DNA of 64,000 nucleotides from Acidobacteriota bacterium (GCA_003224055.1 QHYE01000079.1:1-64000), one strand, 5' to 3'; positions 26,682 through 35,380 are shown, numbered from the stretch's first letter. Made by a program: numbers and translations. The notes: generated by a model not told the origin, from the letters alone.

Positions 26682-28304
26682 ATGAATCGATATTTACTCA
26701 CAGCCCTTTTGGTACTTGTTCCGCTGAGAGACACGGCGCCACAAGCAGACCTCGTCAACGTAAAACTTCGGGTTCTGCTGGTGGACAAAGACCTCAATCA
26801 GAAGCCTGTGCCGTTCTACGTTGTGGCCTTCCGCAATCAGTTAAAAGACGCGAGCTCGGCGGAACTGAAGACGGATCTCGATGGCAAGGCGGAGAAGCAA
26901 TTGGCGCCCGGTCGCTATTCAATTGCCACGCCCAAGCCAGTGGAGCTAGGCGGGAAGCGATATTCGTGGAGTCTGGAAGTGCAAATCAATGGTGCAGAGC
27001 AGCGCATCGATCTCACGAACGATAACGCCGGAATAGAAGACAACGCACCAATCCCTGCATCCTCAGGTGAGGGCAAGTCTTCGACTACTGCAGCGGGAGG
27101 AGATTTGTCCGCGCTCTTCGACAGACTGAAGAATTCTGTGGTCACGGTACGCTCTGAAGCGGGCGGCGGCTCGGGCTTTCTGGTGGATCCCGCAGGTCTG
27201 TTCGTGACCAACAATCATGTCGTGCAATCCTCGAACTACCTGGCTGTGCAATTTGACCAGAAGCGCAAGGTTCCGGCCCGGCTGATCACCTTCAACGCCG
27301 ATAAAGACGTCGCCGTGCTGTGGGTCGATCCAGCGGCGTTCCGCGAAGCGGTCGTGGCGCCACTTCTCCCGAACGAAGCCGCCTCAAAAGTCGTTGTGGG
27401 CCAGCGTGTTTTCACTATCGGCAATCCCCTGGGCCGCGAAAAAGTGCTGACCACCGGAGTGATCAGCAAAGTGGAAAAGGACGCCATCACCAGCGACATC
27501 AGCATCAACCCCGGCAATTCCGGCGGTCCGCTTTTTACATTAGACGGCCAGGTCGCAGGAATCACGACGGCACGATTGCGGAGTCTGGCCTCGATTGTGC
27601 CGATCGAAAATGTGCGGCTGTTGGTCGAACAGGCCCGCAAGGAGATCGTGGGGGCCAAGCCTCCGCAGCCGACAATGCTTCCCGTCGAACCAGTGGAGAT
27701 GTTTCCCGCCGACGCGCTACGTGCGATGTTGCAGCAGGAGAAGCTCGATACCAAGCCGTATTTCTTTGATGCCGGAGAATTTCAGGTGGCAATATACACT
27801 CCGCCTGTCAATTTTTTCTTGCGCCACGAGGATGAGATGGCGGCGGCCCGCAAAGCAGCGAAGCGCTCCGGTGCCGATTCATCGCAGGCGAAGCCCCCAG
27901 CGGGCGCGCTGGAAGACGCGCAAGACTACCGCCCAGTGCTCGTGGTGCGAGTTCGCCCGAAGTTTGGCACGCTCCTCAAGGTCCGTTTCAAGAATGGATT
28001 CGTGCGCATGCGGCTTGTTTGTGGCGGTAAGGAAGTGACGCCCGTCGAGCCGGGGCGTGGCGAGTATGAGCTTCTCAACATGCGCGGCAAAACGGTCGAC
28101 ACGACATTTCAGGGCCGCTACATCTACTTGCCGGATGCCGTCTCCCCAGCCTGTGGAGGCGTGGTACTGGAGATTTATTCCGAAAAAGATCCAAACACGC
28201 CCATCAGCAAACCGATTGACGCGGCCACCGTGGATCGGGTGTGGACCGATTTTGAAGCCTACCGGAAAGCGCAGTCCGCACTGACACCCTCAGGGAAGCC
28301 CTGA
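26682..28304 (+). CDS. Secreted trypsin-like serine protease (S1C/HtrA-like) with extra domains
   Basis: A 540-residue exported protein with a short signal peptide (YLLTALLVLVPL). Residues from about 25 to 110 look like a beta-sandwich carrying KLRVLLVDKDLNQKPV and LDGKAEKQLAPGRYSI. The protease domain has H179 (TNNHVV), D209 (ADKDVAVLW) and S280 (NPGNSGGPL), a complete catalytic triad of the S1C type. There is no PDZ domain; the C-terminal about 200 residues (VVRVRPKFGTLLKVRFKNGF, YIYLPDAVSPACGG) are unrecognised. It is probably periplasmic and involved in protein quality control or processing. The ATG at 26682 with GAGG upstream is preferred to 26595. The gene ends in a long bidirectional terminator. 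Confidence 0.85.
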   Translation: MNRYLLTALLVLVPLRDTAPQADLVNVKLRVLLVDKDLNQKPVPFYVVAFRNQLKDASSAELKTDLDGKAEKQLAPGRYSIATPKPVELGGKRYSWSLEVQINGAEQRIDLTNDNAGIEDNAPIPASSGEGKSSTTAAGGDLSALFDRLKNSVVTVRSEAGGGSGFLVDPAGLFVTNNHVVQSSNYLAVQFDQKRKVPARLITFNADKDVAVLWVDPAAFREAVVAPLLPNEAASKVVVGQRVFTIGNPLGREKVLTTGVISKVEKDAITSDISINPGNSGGPLFTLDGQVAGITTARLRSLASIVPIENVRLLVEQARKEIVGAKPPQPTMLPVEPVEMFPADALRAMLQQEKLDTKPYFFDAGEFQVAIYTPPVNFFLRHEDEMAAARKAAKRSGADSSQAKPPAGALEDAQDYRPVLVVRVRPKFGTLLKVRFKNGFVRMRLVCGGKEVTPVEPGRGEYELLNMRGKTVDTTFQGRYIYLPDAVSPACGGVVLEIYSEKDPNTPISKPIDAATVDRVWTDFEAYRKAQSALTPSGKP

Positions 28305-28379
28305 AGCAAATCGATAAACCTCATAAATCGAAAAGGAGTTCCGCGGCCATGCGAAACTCCTTTCGATTTGTAATTTGCT
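28305..28379. terminator. Bidirectional terminator between convergent genes
   Basis: AAATCGAAAAGGAGTT (28325-28340) pairs with AACTCCTTTCGATTT (28355-28369) with one bulged A, and an outer AGCAAAT/ATTTGCT pair (28305-28311, 28373-28379) extends it. It fills almost the whole gap between the protease gene and the convergent DUF6569 gene, so one hairpin can serve both strands. Confidence 0.75.
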
Positions 28380-29524
28380 CACGAAGTGCGGTGGAGCAGT
28401 AGCCGGTGGAGCGTCATGTGTTTGGGTTGGAGGGCGTCGAGCTCGATCTGGGCGAGCCGGCCTTCGTTGATTTCGCGCCAGCGATAGACGCCGGGTTCGG
28501 TTTCCTCGGTTTCGCGGCCGTTGAGGCGGCGGAGAAAAGTATTGGCGTTGTCGCGCGAAGCGACGGCGCGGTAGGTGGGACGGGCGAGGGCTTCGACGGC
28601 GTAACTGCGCAACAGTTTGTTCCAATAATGATCGAAGAGATCGCCGGAGGCGAAGATGTCGCTCCAGGCGACTTCACCTCCGTAGGCCACGACAACGCCG
28701 ACGACGCGCTCGTCCTTTAGGCCGGAAGTTGCGCGGGCAAAGCGCGCACGCACTTCTTCGACGAAGTCATCAATGGAAACGCCGACGGCGCGTGACTGAT
28801 AGATCTTTTCGTAGGCTTCCGTGCGGCCGTTGGTATCGATCGCGCCCTGGACGTCTTGCATGCTCATGCGAGCAGCAGGGGCGGCGGGAGCCGCTTTGGC
28901 GGTGGTGCCGCTGCGGACGGCGTCCCAGACCTCTTCCTGCTTCTGATCGACGGCGGCTCGTTCGCGGACGCTCGGGTGGACGATGGTTTTCGCGGCAGCG
29001 AATTGCGAGACGCCCGTCCAGCGGCCATGCTCGACGCAAAAAACGCTGAGAGGCAGCGGCGGTGCACCAGCAGGAATGATGCGGTCCTTGCCGATGACGC
29101 GATCCTGCTTGCCGCCGCTGACGAGTTCGCCAGCGAGAAGCAACAGGGGGCGCCTACTGCGGTTGATGAGGACGAGCTGGTTGACGGAGGCGCCGGTGTT
29201 GTTTTGCGGAACATAAACGGTACGGCCATCGCGTCCCCGAACCAGGCCTTCGGAGCCCTGCTCGCGGACAAGGACTTCGCCGGTGGCGAGGGCTTCTTCG
29301 AGGGTGAGGAACGGGCTGGTGTCCTGGCTGGTTGAACTGACGACGGGGAAGACGGAGATGTTTTGGTACGTGACAGGGTCGAGAAGACGCCACTCTCCTT
29401 CGGAGCGACCCGGGGGCGGAGGCGGTTGATGTGGTTCGAATGGTCCCCAGATAAAGGCCAAACCGCCGAGTGTGCTGATTCCCAAGAGACCGCCGACGAG
29501 CGCGGCAAAAATCGAGCGTTCCAT
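28379..29524 (-). CDS. DUF6569 (ARPP-1-like) family protein with membrane anchor
   Basis: About 381 residues. An N-terminal hydrophobic segment (IFAALVGGLLGISTLGGLAFIW) is followed by a Pro-rich linker (HQPPPPPGRSEGE), then the DUF6569/ARPP-1-type domain: YQNISVFPVVS, FLTLEEALATGEVLV, NRSRRPLLLLAGELVSGGKQDRV-like stretch, and PLSVFCVEHGRW. The C-terminal part carries VVGVVVAYGGEVAWSDIFAS. The family has no known biochemical activity. AGGAGG precedes the ATG at 29524; the longer frame to 29557 is rejected. It is probably in one transcription unit with the pseudo-receiver gene upstream, separated by a 134-base gap with a tandem repeat. Confidence 0.82.
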   Translation of the reverse strand: MERSIFAALVGGLLGISTLGGLAFIWGPFEPHQPPPPPGRSEGEWRLLDPVTYQNISVFPVVSSTSQDTSPFLTLEEALATGEVLVREQGSEGLVRGRDGRTVYVPQNNTGASVNQLVLINRSRRPLLLLAGELVSGGKQDRVIGKDRIIPAGAPPLPLSVFCVEHGRWTGVSQFAAAKTIVHPSVRERAAVDQKQEEVWDAVRSGTTAKAAPAAPAARMSMQDVQGAIDTNGRTEAYEKIYQSRAVGVSIDDFVEEVRARFARATSGLKDERVVGVVVAYGGEVAWSDIFASGDLFDHYWNKLLRSYAVEALARPTYRAVASRDNANTFLRRLNGRETEETEPGVYRWREINEGRLAQIELDALQPKHMTLHRLLLHRTS

Positions 29525-29611
29525 GAAATCCTCCTGTGCGCGTGCCGATGAGGACACGACTTGGAGGTAGAACGGGGAGGCGGGAGTTTCTTGCAGGCAA
29601 GCAGAGGCAGT

Positions 29612-29638
29612 GAAGTAAGGAAGTAACGAAGTAATGAA
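29612..29638. repeat. 8-bp tandem repeat
   Basis: Three units of GAAGTAA plus one variable base (G, C, T) and a partial fourth unit, between the DUF6569 gene and the pseudo-receiver gene. Runs of this kind are often degenerate filler; it could also vary in length between strains. Confidence 0.6.
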
Positions 29639-29658
29639 AGACTGTAAAAGCCGAGAGC

Positions 29659-30285
29659 TTAGCGGTTGGGGTCGCCGAGGTTGGTGCGAGGTTTGTTGCG
29701 CCGCGACTTCGATGCCTCGCCTTCCTGGCGTTCGTATTCGGCGATCTCTTCCTCGCTATAGGAAAAGGACTCGCGAGAGGCGAACATGGAATTGGAGCGA
29801 GCCGCTTGTTTCTTTTTCTTGCGCAGCGCGCCGAATTCGTGGCGGACCTGGCGGAGAGGAGCGTCAATCGCTTTCACCTCGACGAGGAGGTCGCTGACTT
29901 TTTCGAGGAAATCGTGCAGGTGATAGGGCCGAATCACATAAGGTAGGCGCGCGGCTTCGAGCTGGACGATGTACTGGCCTCCGCTCGCTTCAGGAACCAG
30001 AAAAAGAGCGCGGATCCGTCCGCCCTCCTCAGGGGAGACGGTGGCGAGTTCGCGCAGAGTGATGAAAGCTGGACCGTCGACGCCCGTCAGAGCGACATTG
30101 GCGATCACGAGAGACCATTCCCCGGTCTTAAGCTCCGCAAGGAGCATCTTGGTATCGGGGACAACGCGGACGCGCCAGCCTTCGGAGTCCAGAATCTGTT
30201 TGACCGCGCTGGCGCCCGGGGCGTCACTGTCAAGAACGAGCAGTCCTACCTGGCGGGGCTCGACGAGCGTGGGACTAGTACTCAC
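29659..30285 (-). CDS. Degenerate response-regulator receiver protein
   Basis: A 208-residue protein. Residues from about 12 to 135 follow the receiver-domain fold: LLVLDSD keeps the acidic pocket, but the phospho-acceptor position is Asn (LVIANVALTGVDG aligns with LVLLDVMMPGMDG). The switch lysine is Arg (YVIRPYHLHDFLEKV), and the Ser/Thr after strand 4 is lost. It therefore should not be phosphorylated in the normal way. The C-terminal about 70 residues are charged and basic (RKKKKQAARS, SKSRRNKPRT) with no recognised output domain. It may act as a constitutive or ligand-driven protein-protein switch. No histidine kinase is nearby. Confidence 0.75.
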   Translation of the reverse strand: MSTSPTLVEPRQVGLLVLDSDAPGASAVKQILDSEGWRVRVVPDTKMLLAELKTGEWSLVIANVALTGVDGPAFITLRELATVSPEEGGRIRALFLVPEASGGQYIVQLEAARLPYVIRPYHLHDFLEKVSDLLVEVKAIDAPLRQVRHEFGALRKKKKQAARSNSMFASRESFSYSEEEIAEYERQEGEASKSRRNKPRTNLGDPNR

Positions 30286-30400
30286 AATACCTAATTATAT
30301 CGTCAAGGCTGTTGTTTTGGCTAGGAATCAAGAGGCTGCGACGTATTGGGTAACTGGCCGACCGGGTGGCGGGTGCCAATGGTTCCCTCGTGCGACGGAA

Positions 30401-31783
30401 TTACTGGCCAACGGTAAGAGTTGTGCCGCTGAGATAGCGCAGCACGCTCGTGCCATCCCAGAAAACACGGAATGTGGCTGCGGCGGTGGCGGAGAGCATG
30501 CGGGTATAGAAGACCTGGAGTCCATCGCGAGACCATTCCGCAGAGCGACCCCACTGATCCGCGGGACAAAGAACCGTGCGACGCTTCGAATGCAGTTCGA
30601 AGAGGAAGAAACCTGCGGCCAGTCCCATAGCGTCTTTTGGGGAGCCAGCCGGAGCAGACACGTAATCAGCGGAAACCAGGAGCAAATCGGGATTTAGCGG
30701 ATGGACACGGATGGTGTCTGAGCTCAGGATCTGGAACGTGCTGCCATAAATCTCCAGCAGCGGCACGGTTTGCTGGGGTTTGTCTTCGCTGAGCCAATAG
30801 GCGTTTTGCATGTCGCTGGCGAGGACCGTATGGGTATCCAGCCATCCATGCAAAGAATTCACAGTCTGCGGAGAAAACACGGTGGCCGCTTCAGGCATAG
30901 CAGCCGGGGAGGACCAAACCTGCCAAGACTGATTTTGCGCCTTGAGAAAGGCGATTCGCGAGTCGTCAGAAGACCAGAAAGCTTGCCGAACCAGACCATG
31001 CACCAAATCCAGCGATTTTCCGGAGTCCGCATCGTAGAGAACGATGGTGCGGTCCGGAACAGCTTTCGAATCGGAGCGGGTATAGAGGAGTTTCTTGCCG
31101 TCATGGGATAAACACAGCTCGGAGCCGGCGGGGGCTACGATTTTCTTGACTCCGCCACGACTCAGCACGACACCGCCAGCCGGATTCAGATACGCGATGG
31201 CGGACGGAGGCTTAAATTTGGTGATGGTTGGCGGCGGAGGTTTCTTCTTGTCGGTGTCCTCTTCGGGGTCGAGTTGATTGTTGATCTTTGGGAAAAGCTC
31301 GGCGGCGATGCGGGCGCAGCCTTTCATCGAGCCCAGTTGGGTGTGATCGACGGAAACGCGAAACGTGTATTTTCCTGTGGATGGACCCGGAGGGGCGGTG
31401 GGATCAGAAACCACGTCGGTGCAGACTTCGCGCGCAAGATGGACGGAGACGGCCGCGCCGATGGCGGAGTCTTTGGCCTGGTAGGTCCAAGAATCGGCTG
31501 CGGGTTCCTGAGCTACTACGGCGGGCTCCAAAGGGATGGGCGGATAGTTCGGCCGGTCCAGACGCTCTGGGCCTTTCAGGCCGATGCGGAGGCTCCAATC
31601 GGGATTGTTGCCAAAAGCGAGGAGCAGGATGGGGTAGTGGGTGGATTGTGGAGCGGAAGGTCCCGCAGGCTGCTTCTTTGCTGGCTGGGCGGGCTTTGCT
31701 TGTCCATGAGTAACGCTGGGGACGGCGAAGACCAAGAACAGCGCTGCGGGCAGGGTAAACTTTGCTTTCTTGGCGATGCGCAC
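30401..31783 (-). CDS. Secreted beta-propeller protein with N-terminal COG3650-like domain
   Basis: A 460-residue exported protein with signal peptide (FTLPAALFLVFAVPSVTHGQ) and a Pro/Ala-rich linker. Residues from about 50 to 175 contain NNPDWSLRI, CTDVVSD and MKGCARI, a pattern that recalls the small periplasmic COG3650-like domain (WSxxI, CxDxxSD, GCA), including its two cysteines. From about 205 on, repeated strands such as SELCLSHDGKKLLYTR, AFWSSDDSRIAFLK and SAEWSRDGLQVFYTR form a TolB/WD40-like beta-propeller. It probably binds a protein or ligand in the periplasm. The GTG start follows CGGAGGA. The neighbouring minus-strand genes are the pseudo-receiver and DUF6569. Confidence 0.72.
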   Translation of the reverse strand: MRIAKKAKFTLPAALFLVFAVPSVTHGQAKPAQPAKKQPAGPSAPQSTHYPILLLAFGNNPDWSLRIGLKGPERLDRPNYPPIPLEPAVVAQEPAADSWTYQAKDSAIGAAVSVHLAREVCTDVVSDPTAPPGPSTGKYTFRVSVDHTQLGSMKGCARIAAELFPKINNQLDPEEDTDKKKPPPPTITKFKPPSAIAYLNPAGGVVLSRGGVKKIVAPAGSELCLSHDGKKLLYTRSDSKAVPDRTIVLYDADSGKSLDLVHGLVRQAFWSSDDSRIAFLKAQNQSWQVWSSPAAMPEAATVFSPQTVNSLHGWLDTHTVLASDMQNAYWLSEDKPQQTVPLLEIYGSTFQILSSDTIRVHPLNPDLLLVSADYVSAPAGSPKDAMGLAAGFFLFELHSKRRTVLCPADQWGRSAEWSRDGLQVFYTRMLSATAAATFRVFWDGTSVLRYLSGTTLTVGQ

Positions 31784-31911
31784 TGCGGTCCTCCGGGATT
31801 AGGAGGATAACCCCGGAAAGGAGTACGAGGCAATCGCTCGTGTGTGGGCGCGGAGACAGGTTGCCACCAGGGAGGGGCGGCAAAGCCAGATCCCGCGGAG
31901 GATGGACGTGC

Positions 31912-31964
31912 CGAACAAAAAGCGAAAAATAAAACTTGACATAGCGAACAAAAAGCGAAATACT
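31912..31964 (+). promoter_or_regulatory. Promoter with twin identical 16-bp operators (LexA-like)
   Basis: The 16-mer CGAACAAAAAGCGAAA occurs twice, at 31912-31927 and 31945-31960, exactly 33 bases apart. TTGACA (31936-31941) and AATACT (31959-31964) form a promoter with a 17-base spacer. One copy lies just upstream of the -35 box and the other fills the spacer, the usual place for a repressor. The pattern GAAC-N7-GAA resembles the alphaproteobacterial LexA box (GTTC-N7-GTTC on the other strand), so SOS control is possible. The next gene encodes a radical SAM protein. Confidence 0.65.
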
Positions 31965-31986
31965 GCGGCGTGCTTCGAGGTGGGCG

Positions 31987-33324
31987 ATGTCTCCAGTTCA
32001 TTCCTCATCGACGGTGGGTATTCGTATCCATCGGCGCCGCGTATCACCAACCTCAGTAAGACTCTTTCCTGAGTGCCCAAGTGATGTAAGCCCAATGAAA
32101 GTGGTCGGCGACCTTGCCCCGGTTGCGGACCAACATGGGAGCATGGCGGATCGCATGACGACGGATTGCCCTCCAGAGTCAGAGGTCACGAGCGGAGCTC
32201 AAAGCTCCAGCCAGGACCCGGTCCGAAACGCACCCCTGGTGCCACACGAGCGCGCTCACGCGCGACTGGTGGGCATTGCCCGCCTCGCAGCATGTTCTCC
32301 GCCGGCGGAGACGCGAAGAAAATCGCCGGAGAGGCCGGAGTATTTTGTTTTGCCGGTGCGGTCGGTCCTGAACAAGTGCGATTCGAATCGCGTGCCATTC
32401 GAATGGACGATCAATCCTTACAGGGGATGCGAATTTGCGTGCAAGTACTGCTACGCGCGGTATACGCACGAATACATGGAGCTGGATGGAGGGGCGTTCG
32501 AGAAGAAGATTTACGTGAAGAAGGATGCGGCGGCGCTGCTGGCGCAGGACGTGTCGCGCAAATATTCCTATTCGTCGGAAAAATCGGATGGCGAGAGGCC
32601 GGACCATATTGCGATCGGGACGGCGACAGATCCGTACCAGCCCGCGGAACGGGAGTATGGAGTGACGCGGGCGTGCCTGGAGGAACTGGCGAAACGCGAA
32701 GGGATGAGTATTTCGATCATCACGAAGTCGAATCAGATTGTGCGAGACATTGACGTGCTGAAGAAGATTGCGGTGCGGTCGTCGCTACAAATCGATATCA
32801 CGGTGACCACACTGCGTTCGAGGCTGGCGCGATTGCTGGAGCCGCGCGCACCGCAGCCGCGCCTGCGGTTGGCGGCGGTGAAGGAGTTGCGCGAGGCGGG
32901 ATTGCAGGTGGGAGTGTCGGCTTCGCCTCTATTGCCGGGGATTACGGATGGCGAAGGGGAACTCGAAGCAGTGGCGGCCGCTGCGAAAGAAGCGGGCGCG
33001 CAGTGGTTTTTCTCGGGAGTGCTGTTTCTGATGCCGTCTTCGGCGAAGCAGTTCTTGCCGTTTGTGCGGGAGAAGTTTCCGCGGCTGGCGAGGCAGTACG
33101 AGCAGTGGTACTCGAAAAACGGCTACGCGCCGGAAGACTACCGGCGCAAGGCTTCCGAGCGCGTGGGGCGGATACGCCGGAGGTATGGCTTTGAGTCGCG
33201 ACCGCGGGTCCCGGTCAATCAGAAACTTTCGTGTTCGCAGATGGCGTTGAGCTGGGATGCGGCGGCGGCGCCGCCATCCGGAGCGCCCACGATGGCCGGG
33301 CTGCGCTCGTGCGCGACAGGATAA
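31987..33324 (+). CDS. Radical SAM protein, PA0069/Rv2578c-like family
   Basis: A 445-residue radical SAM enzyme. The iron-sulfur motif is CEFACKYCYAR, within EWTINPYRGCEFACKYC, followed by HEYMELDGG and IAIGTATDPYQPAEREYG, which mark the SplB-like PA0069/Rv2578c family. The first about 105 residues (Ser/Arg-rich) do not match the usual N-terminus. The start at 31987 is chosen because GAGG stands six bases before it and the likely transcript starts near 31971; 32095 and 32143 remain possible. The C-terminal part includes RRKASERVGRIRRRYGF. The family is related to spore photoproduct lyase but its substrate is unknown. Control by twin operators suggests induction by a signal such as DNA damage, which is inference. 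Confidence 0.85.
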   Translation: MSPVHSSSTVGIRIHRRRVSPTSVRLFPECPSDVSPMKVVGDLAPVADQHGSMADRMTTDCPPESEVTSGAQSSSQDPVRNAPLVPHERAHARLVGIARLAACSPPAETRRKSPERPEYFVLPVRSVLNKCDSNRVPFEWTINPYRGCEFACKYCYARYTHEYMELDGGAFEKKIYVKKDAAALLAQDVSRKYSYSSEKSDGERPDHIAIGTATDPYQPAEREYGVTRACLEELAKREGMSISIITKSNQIVRDIDVLKKIAVRSSLQIDITVTTLRSRLARLLEPRAPQPRLRLAAVKELREAGLQVGVSASPLLPGITDGEGELEAVAAAAKEAGAQWFFSGVLFLMPSSAKQFLPFVREKFPRLARQYEQWYSKNGYAPEDYRRKASERVGRIRRRYGFESRPRVPVNQKLSCSQMALSWDAAAAPPSGAPTMAGLRSCATG

Positions 33325-33405
33325 AGCGAGAGAGGGAGCACAGTCAGGATTCATCGCGCAAAGATCGCGCGATGGAGAATAGCTTGGCTGTGCCACGAAA
33401 GCCCG

Positions 33406-34044
33406 CTAGGGAACGATGATACGGGATTCTTCGCGCTTGAGATCGGGAGCGACGGGGAATTGGCCGCGGAGGAATTCGATGAAGCGGCGCGAACGCGGGC
33501 GGCCGTTGGTGCGCAACAATCCCATGCGGTAGAGAAAAACGAGCAGATAGAAAATGTCCGAATCTTTGAAGTTCGCCGACGCGGCGCGCTCGGCCTGCTG
33601 TTTTTTGATTTCATTGAGAAGGGCAATCAGAGCAGCGTAGAGTTCGCGCGGGAGCGGAGCGACCGGTGGTTTTTCATAAATGATGCCGGAGCTGAGCGTC
33701 TTGTAAGTTTCGGCGAGAGCCTGGATGGCCGTGAGTACATCGGTATCCGCTGCGGCGGGCTGGACGGAGCAGAATTTGGCGATGGAGAAAGCCATGGCGG
33801 TCATCAACTGCTGATGCGTGTAGACGATGTCCTGCGGAATCTTCTCGTCCAACAATGGAGTGTCCGCAGGAATCTGGCGCCGGTGCTCGTTTTCGTAGCG
33901 ATGGGCGGCGATCAGATAAGGGCAGTCCGACGGGCAATCGATAGTGACTTCGCGCTCGGTGCCGCAGCAGACCGCGCAGATTTTTTCGCCTTTTGCGGTA
34001 CAAAATCGCGCGGCTTTGCGTTTTTCACAGATCGGACAAGACAC
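33406..34044 (-). CDS. Cys-rich zinc-ribbon-like protein
   Basis: About 212 residues. The N-terminus has nine cysteines in the first 41 residues (CPIC, C15, C23, CC at 26-27, C37, C41), starting VSCPICEKRKAARFC and ending DCPSDCPYL, consistent with two bound zinc ions. The rest is helical (HQQLMTAMAFSIAKFC, LYAALIALLNEIKKQQAER, FYLLVFLYRMGLLRTNGRPR) with no known catalytic motif. The GTG at 34044 follows AGGAGA at the right distance and opens directly on the first Cys pair; the ATG at 34104 is rejected. It may be a nucleic-acid- or protein-binding factor. It is followed in the same direction by no obvious partner. Confidence 0.75.
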   Translation of the reverse strand: MSCPICEKRKAARFCTAKGEKICAVCCGTEREVTIDCPSDCPYLIAAHRYENEHRRQIPADTPLLDEKIPQDIVYTHQQLMTAMAFSIAKFCSVQPAAADTDVLTAIQALAETYKTLSSGIIYEKPPVAPLPRELYAALIALLNEIKKQQAERAASANFKDSDIFYLLVFLYRMGLLRTNGRPRSRRFIEFLRGQFPVAPDLKREESRIIVP

Positions 34045-34134
34045 TGAATCTCCTATGGTTCCATGCGGTCGTTCAGCAGAATACGCCGCGACAGCGAAAA
34101 TCACAAAAATGCCTACAACCGGGAAGGGGAGTCG

Positions 34135-34329
34135 TCAAGATTCAGCAGGGGGTGCATCCGGCTTGGAGACAACTTGTCTCGGCTGGCCGCCTCTGCGCTT
34201 TTGCACGGCCTGGCGGAGAAGGTATTCGATCTGACCGTTGACGCTGCGCAGCTCGTCCTGCGCCCAGGCTTCGAGCTCGGCCCAGAGCGCAGGATCGATG
34301 CGCAGAAGAAAGGACTTTCGTTCCATCAT
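34135..34329 (-). CDS. Arc-like ribbon-helix-helix DNA-binding protein
   Basis: About 64 residues. [21 protein letters not shown] forms a beta strand and first helix, and [20 protein letters not shown] is the second helix, the standard ribbon-helix-helix fold seen in Arc-family regulators. The [11 protein letters not shown] segment is a family hallmark. It begins only about ten bases after the SPFH gene ends, so the two are co-transcribed. It probably autoregulates the pair by binding the palindromes at 35388-35405. The start could be 34329 or 34326; GCAGGG lies upstream. Confidence 0.85.
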   Translation of the reverse strand: MMERKSFLLRIDPALWAELEAWAQDELRSVNGQIEYLLRQAVQKRRGGQPRQVVSKPDAPPAES

Positions 34330-34338
34330 CCCTGCCAA

Positions 34339-35355
34339 TCAGTTATACAGCGTGCCGGTGTTGATTACGGGGCGCACTTCGGCTTCGCCGCAAAGGACAA
34401 CCATGAGATTGCTGACCATGGAGGCTTTGCGCTCGTCGTCGAGAACGACAACGTGCTTTTCGGCGAGTTCCTTGAGCGCCATGTCCACCATGCTGACGGC
34501 GCCCTGAACAATTTTCTGGCGCGCGGCGATGACGGCTTCGGCTTGTTGCCGGCGGAGCATGGCCTGGGCAATTTCCGGCGCATAAGCCAGATGGGTCAAG
34601 CGTGCCTCGTCCACTACTACGCCGGCCTTGGCCAAACGCTCCTGCAGTTCGGCGCGCAGCGCCTGCGAGACTTCGCCGACATTGCTGCGAAGCGTGATTT
34701 CGTGCTCTTCGCCATAGTCGTACGAATAGAGGCTTGCCAGGTGTCGCAGCGCGGATTCGCTCTGCGTCGAGACGTAGTTTTCGTAGTTCTCCACGTCAAA
34801 GGTGGCTTGCGCGGTGTCCCCCACACGCCAAACGACAACGGCAGCGATTTCGATGGGGTTGCCGCGCTTATCGTTGACCTTCAATTTGTCGCCGTTGAGG
34901 GTGCGTGCCCGGAGAGAGATTTTGTTGCGGCCCAGAGACTTTCGTGAAGAGGATGCCGTGCCCGCTTTCATGCCGGCGAGTTTGCCTTGCATTTCTGCAG
35001 CTTGCGCCATGAGCCCCATCGGCCGAGGACCGTTGGTATAGAAAGGATTGCCCCAGTGGAATCCGCTGGTGCGAACAGTACCCTTGTAGTCTCCAAAGAG
35101 AACGAGAACGCGAGCTTCGTTCGGTTGCAGGGTGAAGAAACCGGATAGCATTACGCTGAGGATCGGCAGAAGCAAGAGGGAGGGGATAAGCAGTCCGAAA
35201 TGAGGCTGCCCGGTGGTTTCAACTCCGTCCTTGATGGCCAAGAGGATGAGAGCGACGTCGCCGATGAAAAGCACGATAAGGGTGGGGAGCATCACCCAGC
35301 CACTCGCAGCGGTGACTGCACGCTCATGGCTCGTTGTAGCTTGGTTGGTGTTCAT
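34339..35355 (-). CDS. SPFH/Band 7 domain membrane protein
   Basis: A 338-residue protein. Two N-terminal membrane helices ([19 protein letters not shown] and [20 protein letters not shown]) are followed by a stomatin/prohibitin-type SPFH domain: [31 protein letters not shown], and [27 protein letters not shown]. Then comes the helix-rich C-terminal segment with [35 protein letters not shown] proteins form large ring-like membrane assemblies and often guard proteases or organise microdomains. The ATG at 35355 follows AAGGAAG. It is paired with a ribbon-helix-helix gene, and the operator lies 26 bases upstream. Confidence 0.9.
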   Translation of the reverse strand: MNTNQATTSHERAVTAASGWVMLPTLIVLFIGDVALILLAIKDGVETTGQPHFGLLIPSLLLLPILSVMLSGFFTLQPNEARVLVLFGDYKGTVRTSGFHWGNPFYTNGPRPMGLMAQAAEMQGKLAGMKAGTASSSRKSLGRNKISLRARTLNGDKLKVNDKRGNPIEIAAVVVWRVGDTAQATFDVENYENYVSTQSESALRHLASLYSYDYGEEHEITLRSNVGEVSQALRAELQERLAKAGVVVDEARLTHLAYAPEIAQAMLRRQQAEAVIAARQKIVQGAVSMVDMALKELAEKHVVVLDDERKASMVSNLMVVLCGEAEVRPVINTGTLYN

Positions 35356-35380
35356 GGAAACTTCCTTTCGGCAGAAAAGC

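Noticed and set aside
28379-29867. Several plus-strand frames across the DUF6569 gene region
   Set aside because: No ribosome-binding sites, no motifs; all are shadows of the minus-strand gene.
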